From positions 62,001 to 126,000 of the forward strand of contig WKFJ01000043.1 of assembly GCA_014872785.1 (NCBI GenBank): a stretch of 64,000 nucleotides of DNA, given 5' to 3'. The stretch's first letter is position 1. Every line of letters begins with the position of its first letter. This document shows positions 1 through 7,882 of the stretch, piece by piece. The translations under genes and the position numbers were made by a program. The stretch is from Alteromonadaceae bacterium. GTDB lineage: Bacteria; Pseudomonadota; Gammaproteobacteria; Enterobacterales; Alteromonadaceae. The notes beneath the pieces are model-generated. The model did no database searches. It saw only the letters and a program-made list of their open reading frames with translations, and was not told the DNA's origin.

Positions 1-135
1 CAAGAGGGCACTTAACCACAGCGCGGAATATTGCTTCATTGGTTATGGCATTTCTTGTTGCTTGAATTGCTAATGTAGAACAATTTTTAGCCGCACACGA
101 GTACTAGTTAACGAATTGCTTAAAAAAGGTGGGTT

Positions 136-237
136 TTACTCTACCATTAGCTTAAGTGGCTGAATTTCAATGGTTTTGTCGGTAAATAAATGACTCTTTT
201 GAGCGATGTATTCAAAATCAACATTGTTGGTATTCAT
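136..237 (-). CDS. possible 33-residue small ORF
   Basis: A short open frame on the minus strand starts at an ATG (237) and encodes MNTNNVDFEYIAQKSHLF followed by 15 more residues to a TAA stop. The composition is protein-like rather than random (acidic/aromatic start, few rare residues). I do not recognise it; it could be a real microprotein, the remnant 5' end of a decayed gene, or chance. The rest of bases 1-296 shows no other gene I can support. Confidence 0.22.
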   Translation of the reverse strand: MNTNNVDFEYIAQKSHLFTDKTIEIQPLKLMVE

Positions 238-296
238 CTAGAAAATCATCTTTCTTGTGGCATATACTGATTTTGTCAGGGGAAATGGAGTGGACT

Positions 297-746
297 ATGT
301 CATTTGAGACCTTGGGTAATTTTGGTGATTTCATTGGGGGTATTGCCGTTGTTATTACCTTGGCCTATTTAGCCTATCAAATACGCCAGAATACAAAAGA
401 AGTTAGAAACAATGCGATTCAAGCTTTGCTCGATAGAAGCACTACCTTGTTTGACGAAAATATTCACTCTCCAATGGCTGAGGTGTTTGCCAAGTTACAA
501 ACAGAACAAGCGCTAACAACCGAAGAGCAATGGCGTTTACATATGTTTATCAGACGCAACTTTCAGCTTTATGAGTTGGTATTTTTACAATATCAGGAAG
601 GTAGGATTTCAGAGCAGGTCATGCAAGCTTATGAAAGAAGAGTAAAAGCAAGTGTGGAGAGGGACTTCTTTTGTGAGTTGTGGCCGACGATGAAAATGTT
701 TTATACGGATGATTTTGTCAAATTCGTGGATAAATTGAATAATTAA
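297..746 (+). CDS. small membrane-anchored hypothetical protein
   Basis: This encodes about 149 residues. I chose the ATG at 297 because GGAG lies six bases upstream; an in-frame TTG at 255 and an ATG at 285 would lengthen it. Residues 7-28 (GDFIGGIAVVITLAYLAYQI) form one hydrophobic N-terminal helix, followed by a charged, helical cytoplasmic part rich in Gln, Glu and Arg. This layout is common in uncharacterised proteins of marine bacteria that carry an N-terminal GGIAVVITLAYLA-type segment. Function is unknown. It is monocistronic, convergent with the nuclease gene at 851-2533, with a hairpin between them. Confidence 0.72.
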   Translation: MSFETLGNFGDFIGGIAVVITLAYLAYQIRQNTKEVRNNAIQALLDRSTTLFDENIHSPMAEVFAKLQTEQALTTEEQWRLHMFIRRNFQLYELVFLQYQEGRISEQVMQAYERRVKASVERDFFCELWPTMKMFYTDDFVKFVDKLNN

Positions 747-801
747 TCCGGTAATAAAATGTGGTGGTACATCCATGTACCGGGTCACACAAGGTGTCTA
801 C

Positions 802-824
802 ACTGAATCAGCCATTGATTCAGT
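802..824. terminator. perfect 9-bp inverted repeat between convergent genes
   Basis: ACTGAATCA, a five-base loop and TGATTCAGT form a perfect hairpin between the stop codons of the genes ending at 746 (+) and 851 (-). There is no strong T-run on either side, so it is a plausible bidirectional terminator or 3' stabiliser rather than a textbook intrinsic terminator. Confidence 0.5.
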
Positions 825-850
825 TCACAATTTTAGTTAATTGCTTTTAA

Positions 851-2533
851 TTAATTACCCCAAATCAATTGCACAAATTCAGGATGGTCAACAAACGGAT
901 TGCGGTTAGCTTGGTGCTTTTCTGCTGCATTGTTGCGATTCGTTTCTTTTAGACTTACCGGATCTTGCGCGTGCCAGCTTTTCAGTAGGGTAAGGAACCA
1001 AGGCTCGAATACCTGATTACTGCTGCCATCTAAAATTGCATCACCATAGGTGCTGTTGCTTTGCCATCCAGAAATCTGATCTTGATAGCGCGTAGCCATA
1101 TAGAAGTAGGCACGGGCTAGGTCACCCTTAAACTCGTCAATAGGCTCAAATACGGTACCTGTATAACCCAATCCTGTGGCTGCAGAGCCCAGTTTAGAAC
1201 CATTACTGGAGGTGTAAGTGGCGCTGCCAACTTCTCCGTAAGGATAACTACTGCGTTTGGAGTTAACAAAACCATCACTGGCAAAGATATGGTGAACATC
1301 TGAGTTCATAGGCTCAACTGTGCCGCCAAACCAACTTTTAGGGAAAGAGTGCTCGCGATTGTAGCAATCTCCCTCACCGCTATAGTTACCGCATTGGTCA
1401 GTGACTTTGGTGAACATAATTGCGTCTGATGCAGTTGGGTTTTCAGAGTAAATATCTAAGATACTGCCGTCATTTTCATAGTAGGTATCTAGTTCATTTA
1501 ACTCATAGAATGTCCATAACGCACCATAGCCCTGGTTGCTATGACCTTTAATGATATCGTGCAACGCGGTCTTAAGAGTGTATCCTGACAACCCTTCCGC
1601 AGATTGGTAGTAAACAGTTAGGTCGGTTGCACCGCCAGTACCGCCACCATTATCTCCACCAGAGTTATTTCCACCTCCATTGTTTGAGTCAATAGTAAAG
1701 GTTTTTACATCAGATGCATTGAATTCGCCGCCATTGGCAAGAACAGCGCCTTCTGCGGTAATTTCATAGGCACCATTTCCGTAGCCACAGCAAATTCCAT
1801 CTCCGTAGCTATCGTTTATCGTGAACGTGTATTCACCGTCAGTTAAACAGAATGATTCGGTGTAAGTGCGATTGCTGCGGTAACCACTACCGGAACTGAT
1901 TTCGCTATTAGCACTGTCGCTAAGTGACCAACTGGTTTCGTAACCATAATTATCGGTGTTTAGTGTTAATGTGGTATCGGTGCAGGTTCCCGTACCGCCG
2001 CCAGTGTCACCACCTGAGCCGCCGCCAGAACCACCAGAGTTGGTGTCAGTGGGTAGGAAGGTATCGACATAAACGATTTCAGAACCGTCAAAACCGCTTT
2101 GATCATAAAATCGAAGACCCACTTCAATGTTGGTGCTAGCAGTCGCGGTATAACTGAAACTAATTTCTTGCCACTGATTAGTCAGTGTATTGTCAGAATA
2201 CCCTTGATAACCATTTACATAGAGACGCGCTCTTACATTACCTTCGGTATGGTAAATTCGCGCACTAAAGTTGTAGATTTGGTTTGCTGTGACGGCAACG
2301 CTTTGTCGAAAATCAGTTGATGACTGTGTGCCTGTATTAACAGTAACGGCTGCAGATGAGCCATTGGTATAGCTAATGTTAGTTGACTGAGACACGTTGA
2401 TGCCTGAATCAATTGTTGTCCAACTAGTGGGACTGCCACTATTCCATGTTTCAAAATCTCCGTTTGCAATTTGTGCAGATGCTATTGGGCTGACCATAGC
2501 CGCAACAGCGAGGGTTGGTAGTAGCTTTCTCAT
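851..2533 (-). CDS. secreted endonuclease I family nuclease, multidomain
   Basis: A 560-residue exported protein. A signal peptide covers residues 1-20 (cleavage after ASA). Residues about 21-165 are a jelly-roll-like module beginning QIANGDFETWNSGSPTSW, as in carbohydrate-binding-like domains. A Gly/Ser linker follows, then a roughly 100-residue Cys-containing module (DNYGYETSW, SYGDGICCGYGNG) seen in secreted proteases and nucleases. After a second Gly/Asn linker, residues about 304-560 are the endonuclease I domain: the beta-beta-alpha-Me motif YNREHSFPKSW near residue 392, DVHHIFASD, and the terminal NRNPFVDHPEFV. The family cuts DNA and RNA outside the cell or in the periplasm; extracellular DNA scavenging is the likely role. 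Classical members are about 230 residues, so both N-terminal modules are additions. It is a single gene. Confidence 0.9.
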   Translation of the reverse strand: MRKLLPTLAVAAMVSPIASAQIANGDFETWNSGSPTSWTTIDSGINVSQSTNISYTNGSSAAVTVNTGTQSSTDFRQSVAVTANQIYNFSARIYHTEGNVRARLYVNGYQGYSDNTLTNQWQEISFSYTATASTNIEVGLRFYDQSGFDGSEIVYVDTFLPTDTNSGGSGGGSGGDTGGGTGTCTDTTLTLNTDNYGYETSWSLSDSANSEISSGSGYRSNRTYTESFCLTDGEYTFTINDSYGDGICCGYGNGAYEITAEGAVLANGGEFNASDVKTFTIDSNNGGGNNSGGDNGGGTGGATDLTVYYQSAEGLSGYTLKTALHDIIKGHSNQGYGALWTFYELNELDTYYENDGSILDIYSENPTASDAIMFTKVTDQCGNYSGEGDCYNREHSFPKSWFGGTVEPMNSDVHHIFASDGFVNSKRSSYPYGEVGSATYTSSNGSKLGSAATGLGYTGTVFEPIDEFKGDLARAYFYMATRYQDQISGWQSNSTYGDAILDGSSNQVFEPWFLTLLKSWHAQDPVSLKETNRNNAAEKHQANRNPFVDHPEFVQLIWGN

Positions 2534-2793
2534 TATTATCTCCGCAACGAAATTAAAATTATTAGTGCCAGGAGTAAATTCATTACTCTTGGAGTCGTTT
2601 GCGGTATGAAATTTAGCCTATTTTTTGTGACAGTTTTAAGACAGGAAAAGAGTTTGAGGACAACGAGTAATCTTAACGTCGCGTTAAATAATGAAGCTGT
2701 GCGAATACAGTGGGCTACATTATGTTAAAAGGTGTTTATAAATTAGCCTGAATAATAAAAAATCAGTCTGATTTAAAATTTGGGTAATCTTAT

Positions 2794-3582
2794 TTATTTA
2801 TAGTCTGCGGTTATTCGCGGCTGCCTTGATTTGTAATTGTGGATTGCAATATCCATTTCTTTTATGAATTGTGCGGCGAAAGGAAATTTAGAATCTGAAA
2901 GCGCTTTTTTAGAGTAGCCAATGTGAACCGTTTCGCTCGACACGTGCGCCGCAATAACAGGTGGTTGTACATCTCTTTTTGAATTTAAATAACTAAGCGT
3001 GTCTTTTTCAAACAGGGTACAGTCAATATTCTTCTTATTAACCATATTGTAGGCAACATCAACATTGGGAACTTCAATAAAATTAATCAGTTTGGTTAAG
3101 GTTTCACTGCGAACCTCATTGTTTACCCAGCCATCGTAGCCTGCCACATTTGCAAGTAGTGCACCTGCAAAGCCAGATGGCCACGTTTTATTTAAATAAC
3201 GGGAATCTGCTGCACATACAACAACCACCTGTTCTTCTGCAATGGGTTGAGAGTAAGGGTAAATGTCGGGCCACAGTGCCGCGTTAAAATAGGTACCGAT
3301 TATGCCAATAGCATCGCCATTTTCTACCATCTGCCTTGCTTGACGCCAGGGCTTAGCCTGCAATTCAATCTTGAAGTTATCAATCTCTCGGTCGAGGGTT
3401 TTAATGACGTCAATGTAGCTTCCCTGAAGTGCATTCTTCTCTACAAAACTATAGGGTTTATAGCTGTTATCTGTGAGCAGTGTGACAGTGGTTTCTGCAT
3501 AGCTAAAAGCACTCGAAATAAAAGTGAAGAATAGAATCCCTGAAATTGCTTTTAGCATGTGACGAAACCGAAAAAATTGCAT
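2794..3582 (-). CDS. periplasmic solute-binding protein, family 3 type
   Basis: This encodes 262 residues with a signal peptide (roughly residues 1-29, ending SAFSYA) and the fold signature of SBP_bac_3 proteins: an early beta strand TVTLLTDNSYKPYSF, then GSYIDVIKTL, KPWRQARQMVENGDAIG and YPYSQPIAEEQVVVV. No permease or ATPase gene lies nearby, so it is an orphan binding protein that may feed a remote transporter or a sensor. It is divergent from two other solute-binding-like genes at 3667 and 4605. No Shine-Dalgarno sequence is clear; an internal ATG at 3558 is an alternative start. The ligand cannot be predicted. Confidence 0.82.
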   Translation of the reverse strand: MQFFRFRHMLKAISGILFFTFISSAFSYAETTVTLLTDNSYKPYSFVEKNALQGSYIDVIKTLDREIDNFKIELQAKPWRQARQMVENGDAIGIIGTYFNAALWPDIYPYSQPIAEEQVVVVCAADSRYLNKTWPSGFAGALLANVAGYDGWVNNEVRSETLTKLINFIEVPNVDVAYNMVNKKNIDCTLFEKDTLSYLNSKRDVQPPVIAAHVSSETVHIGYSKKALSDSKFPFAAQFIKEMDIAIHNYKSRQPRITADYK

Positions 3583-3666
3583 ATGATGGATTTAAGTTAG
3601 CATGAATTTAGTACTGATATTAACTCATGCATTCAACATTTTGCATCTTTCACGTTAGGGAATAGG

Positions 3667-4605
3667 GTGGATAGAAAATGGTACCGACGCAAAATAACGA
3701 TTAAAGCAACCTCAGTATGCATGGTTAAGGCTACTGTGTGCTTTATTTTGGCCTGCTTGTTAACATTTCCTACATATTCAAATTCTAACCGTGTTAATCA
3801 AGCACCGCCTGCAACAATAAAGTTATGGCACAAAAACTATGACAACGCTTATGTGCATGATTTCTTATCGCGTGCTTTGACCTTTAATGAAGATTCTTCC
3901 TCATTAGCACTAACTCGTGTCGAAATTGCATCGTATAACGAGGCGTTTGCCGCATTAGCCAATGAAACTCAACCAATCGACTTAATCGTTTCGGGCGTTT
4001 CAAAACAGAGGGAAAACGAATTTTTACCTGTGTATGTGCCAATTTCGCGTGGACTTTTGGGGTTCAGGGTGTGCTTGATAGAAAAAGAAGGAAAAGGTCT
4101 GGCTAAAATTAACAGTGCTGAGGACTTCAAAAGACAAGAGCTGCAGTTGGGATTGGTTGATGGGTGGCCAGATATTTCAGTAATGCAGGACAATGACATT
4201 CCAGTGCAAGTATTTGCAACTGAGTCAGATTTGGTGAATAAAGTTGGTAGCCGTGATTTTCAATGCTTCAGCCGCTCAGTAATTGAAGTCGAAAGTGACG
4301 CGAAACGATTGAACATGCGAGTTGAACCCAATATCGCAATCATATATCCCTATGCAGATATTATTTATGTGCATAAAAACGCCACTGACCTACATCGTTA
4401 TATTCAAGAAAAAATTGCCGAATTTGTTGCTTCGGGCGAGTTTCGCTTATTTTTCGATTCCCACTATGCTTCAACATTGGAGCAATTGAATTTTTATGAG
4501 CGCAAATTGATTGTGTTGAATAACCCTAAACTTTCAAAACATGCCCTAGAGGCGATCAATCGACTCGGCATAGCCAGTTTTAATCATCGGTATTTGAACA
4601 ATTAA
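3667..4605 (+). CDS. solute-binding-protein-like periplasmic protein (paralogue A)
   Basis: Encodes 312 residues. The GTG start is supported by TAGGG six bases upstream; an internal ATG at 3721 would give a shorter, more classical signal peptide (MVKATVCFILACLLTFPTYS). The body resembles divergent type 2 periplasmic binding proteins, with FLPVYVPISRGLLGFRVCLI and a C-terminal KHALEAINRLGIASF. It shares these landmarks with the next gene, whose ATG overlaps this stop codon (TAATG), so the two are translationally coupled tandem paralogues. In this family such proteins occur without transporter genes and may serve as sensors or as partners of signalling proteins; that role is not shown here. Confidence 0.78.
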   Translation: MDRKWYRRKITIKATSVCMVKATVCFILACLLTFPTYSNSNRVNQAPPATIKLWHKNYDNAYVHDFLSRALTFNEDSSSLALTRVEIASYNEAFAALANETQPIDLIVSGVSKQRENEFLPVYVPISRGLLGFRVCLIEKEGKGLAKINSAEDFKRQELQLGLVDGWPDISVMQDNDIPVQVFATESDLVNKVGSRDFQCFSRSVIEVESDAKRLNMRVEPNIAIIYPYADIIYVHKNATDLHRYIQEKIAEFVASGEFRLFFDSHYASTLEQLNFYERKLIVLNNPKLSKHALEAINRLGIASFNHRYLNN

Positions 4606-5468
4606 TGAAAAAGAACCTAGGTTTCCTTTCAACTTTACTCGCTTTGGTTTTGGGCGCATTACCTGTGTATGCCGGCGATAAAGTAGTGTTATGGGAAAGG
4701 AATTACATAAGGCCGTCTTTTTACGAGTTGATTGAATTAACGCTGGAGCTCACCAAAGATGACTATGGCGATTATCAAATAGTCTCGTCAGAGCCGATGG
4801 AGCAGGGCAAGGCATTTGCGATGTTGCAGCGAGAGATTGCCATTAACGTGATTATTGCAGGCACGTCGAAAAAACGAGAAAGCCAATTCAATACCATTTA
4901 TTACCCGATAGACAGAGGGTTACTTGGGTTTCGCCTTTGTATTGTGACAGAAGACAACCGACTCGATTTTGCCGATATCAATGAACTAAAAGACTTTCGT
5001 CACAAAGAGAAAATAGTGGGTGTCGGCACCCACTGGCCGGATCGAAGCATTATTAATGACAACGGTTTACGCGTGGAACACAGTCAAATTTTTGAGCAGC
5101 TTTTTAAAATGGTCGAATTGAAAAGAATTGATTGTTTTTTACGAAGCATTAACGAAATAGACGGCGAGCTTGAAAAGTACGGCTCTTCTGGATTGGCAGA
5201 TGAGCCTTTCCTTGCGTTTCTTTACCCTGCGGCAGACTTCATTTTTATTGGAAAATCAGACACCAAGATCGCTGAACGAATTTCTGAAGGGTTAAGACGG
5301 GCGATCTACAACGGTGATTTTGAGCGTCACTTTGAAAAACACTATGCCCATTTGTTGCAGAAATATCAGTTTTACAATCGCAAACTCTTATTTTTGAAAA
5401 ATTACGATATGTCAGCAAAGGCTAAGCAGGCGATAAACAAGTTCGGTATAGCCAGTTTTGCAGATTAA
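4605..5468 (+). CDS. solute-binding-protein-like periplasmic protein (paralogue B)
   Basis: Encodes 287 residues with an N-terminal signal peptide (about residues 1-23, ending LPVYAG). It is a clear paralogue of the preceding gene: YYPIDRGLLGFRLCIV matches VPISRGLLGFRVCLI, and AKQAINKFGIASF matches ALEAINRLGIASF. The start codon overlaps the upstream stop by one base, indicating an operon. The conserved IDRGLLGFR block and the WPDRS/WPDIS segment look like the family's signature. Function and ligand are unknown. Confidence 0.78.
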   Translation: MKKNLGFLSTLLALVLGALPVYAGDKVVLWERNYIRPSFYELIELTLELTKDDYGDYQIVSSEPMEQGKAFAMLQREIAINVIIAGTSKKRESQFNTIYYPIDRGLLGFRLCIVTEDNRLDFADINELKDFRHKEKIVGVGTHWPDRSIINDNGLRVEHSQIFEQLFKMVELKRIDCFLRSINEIDGELEKYGSSGLADEPFLAFLYPAADFIFIGKSDTKIAERISEGLRRAIYNGDFERHFEKHYAHLLQKYQFYNRKLLFLKNYDMSAKAKQAINKFGIASFAD

Positions 5469-5550
5469 CCTACAACTACGACTAATTGCTATTTGTCAGT
5501 ATTCCATTATTGATTATCCTTCCCAGTATATAAAATAAAAAGGTACCTCG

Positions 5551-6384
5551 ATGAACCCGGACGTAACTGAAGAGATTGAACAAATTCAAAAGATTTACGA
5601 CATCATCGTAAATTTTTTGGTCAATTACAGTTTTCAGCTTATTGGCGCAATTTTCGTTTTTCTTATAGGTAGTTTCTTAGCCAAAAAAGTCGCTGGTTGG
5701 GTGCTGCAACTTTGCACTGCTAAAAAATTGGATATAACCCTCTCTGAGTTTATCGCTAACGTAGTCAAGATAATCATCATGACTATGATAGCCATCATGT
5801 GCTTGAATATGCTGGGCATTAGCATTACCCCGTTTATCGCCGCAATTGGTGCGTTATCTCTGGGAGCCGGTCTTGCTATTCAGGGCGTGCTTTCAAATTT
5901 CGGTTCTGGTTTCAACATCATTCTAACCCGTCCATTTGTTGTCGGTGACACAATAAAAGTGCAGGGCGTGACGGGGGTCGTGTTAAAAATCAACCTTGCA
6001 TTCACCTTATTACAGAATGAAGATGGCATGAACATCATGGTGCCAAATCGTCATATTGTAGGAGAAATACTGCATAACTCGGGCGACATTTCTTTACTAG
6101 AGCTTAGCGTGGGTGTCTCGTACTCGTCGGATTTGGACGCTGTGATTGGCTATTTAAAAAACGCTGTTTCTGCGATGGAAGTTGTGAAGGCAGAGCCAGA
6201 GGTGCAAGTAGGAATTATTGAGTTTGCCGATAGTAGCGTTTCACTTGAAGTGCGTTGCTGGGTGGACAGTCAACAACTTGCTACATCCAAACATCAGGTA
6301 AACAAGGTGATTTGGGATACCTTAAATGAACATGACGTGGTGATTCCATTCCCGCAACGAGAAGTATCGTTAAAGCAAGCCTAA
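5551..6384 (+). CDS. small-conductance mechanosensitive channel, MscS family
   Basis: Encodes 277 residues, the usual size of MscS (286 in E. coli). Membrane segments fall near residues 26-46, 68-88 and 92-120. The third is the Gly/Ala-rich pore helix (IAAIGALSLGAGLAIQGVLS), followed by the conserved FGSGFNIILTRPFVVGDTI at the start of the beta domain and VPNRHIVGEIL. The channel opens under membrane tension and releases solutes during hypo-osmotic shock. An intrinsic-terminator-like hairpin follows, separating it from the cyclase gene. Confidence 0.93.
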   Translation: MNPDVTEEIEQIQKIYDIIVNFLVNYSFQLIGAIFVFLIGSFLAKKVAGWVLQLCTAKKLDITLSEFIANVVKIIIMTMIAIMCLNMLGISITPFIAAIGALSLGAGLAIQGVLSNFGSGFNIILTRPFVVGDTIKVQGVTGVVLKINLAFTLLQNEDGMNIMVPNRHIVGEILHNSGDISLLELSVGVSYSSDLDAVIGYLKNAVSAMEVVKAEPEVQVGIIEFADSSVSLEVRCWVDSQQLATSKHQVNKVIWDTLNEHDVVIPFPQREVSLKQA

Positions 6385-6392
6385 ACAATCGC

Positions 6393-6418
6393 AAACCCCT
6401 GTAAATCTGTAGGGGTTT
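6393..6418 (+). terminator. terminator hairpin after mscS-type gene
   Basis: AAACCCCT, a ten-base loop and AGGGGTTT form a perfect 8-bp stem starting nine bases after the stop codon, followed by a moderately T-rich stretch. Confidence 0.65.
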
Positions 6419-6433
6419 AGTACTAATTTTGGT

Positions 6434-7783
6434 GTGGCGTTGAATTTTCTATGGGTTCAGCGCATTATCAGCCAGCACAAGAAAAATAAAAGTAGTCCCC
6501 CGAATATGAAATGGCTTAGAGACATTGATAACACTTTCGATTCATTGCTGACCGAATGTTATGAACAGCGTGAAATGGAAATGGAAAAACACATCAATGA
6601 AATCCGTTTCTTTGGCCTGATGGCGCTGTTTATTCTTGAGCTGATGGTGGGGATAATTAGCCAAGGGCCAGATACAACCCTCATTGTTGTTGATGTTGGT
6701 TCAATGGTCTTAACGGCACTGTGGTGCTGGATGGTGGCCAAATGGGCGATGTCCAAAACCTACAAACCCTGGCTTAAGTACGTTTCAATCCTTTTTGACT
6801 ACGTCATTATTCTGTTAATTACATTGGAAATGGAATACCTGGCGGAGTTAGGGCATTTCTTAAAAGACTTACATCAAACCGAGTTCGAACTGATGATCAT
6901 CAGTGCCATGATGCTGTTCAATATTATGAGCGCTTTTCGACAGGGTAAACTGATTATCTACTATTCGACCCTCTGTTGTTTGGCGGCTAGCACGATTATT
7001 TTAGAACACAGTCACACTGCCAGAGCCATTGAAATTCATGAACAGATCATCATTCTATTTTCTGGCTTGTTGGCTTGGTCTATCTCTAACTACATTACCG
7101 GTACATATACACGGTTACGGCACAGAGAACGCTTGCTTCGTTATTTACCGCAAAAACTGGTAACCGCGGTTGAAACGGGGAAGGTTGATATTGAGCCAGG
7201 TGGTGAGCGGCGCAACGTTACTATTTTGATGGCCGATATTCGAAATTTTACCAGTATGTGTGAATCGCACGATCCAGAAACGATTACCAGGCTTTTGAAC
7301 GTGTACTTTGCTGAAATGAGCAAAATCATTTTCATGCACAACGGCATGATAGATAAGTTCATTGGCGATGCCATTATGGCTGTGTTCGGTACCCCGCACG
7401 AGGAGGGAAATAACGCTGCTTATGGTATTAATGCCGGGCGCAGGATGCTAGAAAGGCTACCTAAGCTCAACGAACGCTTAAAGGCGGAAGGCTTACCAGA
7501 GGTTAAAATAGGCATTGGCGTTCACAGTGGTGACGCTATTGCAGGTAACGTGGGTAGCTCCAGTCGCATGGATTATACCGTTATAGGCGACACCGTTAAT
7601 GTTGCCGCCAGAATCGAAAGTATGACCAAAGACTTAGGTAATGCCCTGTTGATGAGTAGAGACTCAGCCGAACAATCTGAGCTTTCTGACCTTGAACAAC
7701 TCGCCGAGGTCACTCTTAAAGGGAAATCTGCAACGGTACAAATATTCTGTGATCCCAATTTCAAAACTCAATTAAATGAATAA
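6434..7783 (+). CDS. membrane class III adenylate/guanylate cyclase
   Basis: Encodes 449 residues from a GTG start; an internal ATG at about 6506 (MKWLRDIDN) is an alternative. Residues about 55-220 hold five or six hydrophobic helices, forming a membrane domain without recognisable sensor motif. The C-terminal class III cyclase domain has the metal-binding Asp in LMADIRNFTS (about residue 268), the second Asp in DKFIGDAIMAVFG (about 310) and YTVIGDTVNVAARIES with the Asn/Arg pair that stabilises the transition state. The Lys in DKFIGD fits adenine specificity, so cAMP is the more likely product. It is single, bounded by hairpins on both sides. Confidence 0.9.
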   Translation: MALNFLWVQRIISQHKKNKSSPPNMKWLRDIDNTFDSLLTECYEQREMEMEKHINEIRFFGLMALFILELMVGIISQGPDTTLIVVDVGSMVLTALWCWMVAKWAMSKTYKPWLKYVSILFDYVIILLITLEMEYLAELGHFLKDLHQTEFELMIISAMMLFNIMSAFRQGKLIIYYSTLCCLAASTIILEHSHTARAIEIHEQIIILFSGLLAWSISNYITGTYTRLRHRERLLRYLPQKLVTAVETGKVDIEPGGERRNVTILMADIRNFTSMCESHDPETITRLLNVYFAEMSKIIFMHNGMIDKFIGDAIMAVFGTPHEEGNNAAYGINAGRRMLERLPKLNERLKAEGLPEVKIGIGVHSGDAIAGNVGSSSRMDYTVIGDTVNVAARIESMTKDLGNALLMSRDSAEQSELSDLEQLAEVTLKGKSATVQIFCDPNFKTQLNE

Positions 7784-7787
7784 AACT

Positions 7788-7804
7788 AGAGCCCAACGGG
7801 CTCT
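7788..7804 (+). terminator. hairpin after cyclase gene
   Basis: AGAGCCC-AAC-GGGCTCT is a perfect 7-bp GC-rich stem four bases past the stop codon. The following sequence is only weakly T-rich, so termination strength is uncertain. Confidence 0.55.
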
Positions 7805-7882
7805 TAACAAAATTAAATAACCCCTGAGTAATTCTCAAGCGTTTGTAAGGTAAACGAAACACAAAAACCTTGAGGAAACGTC

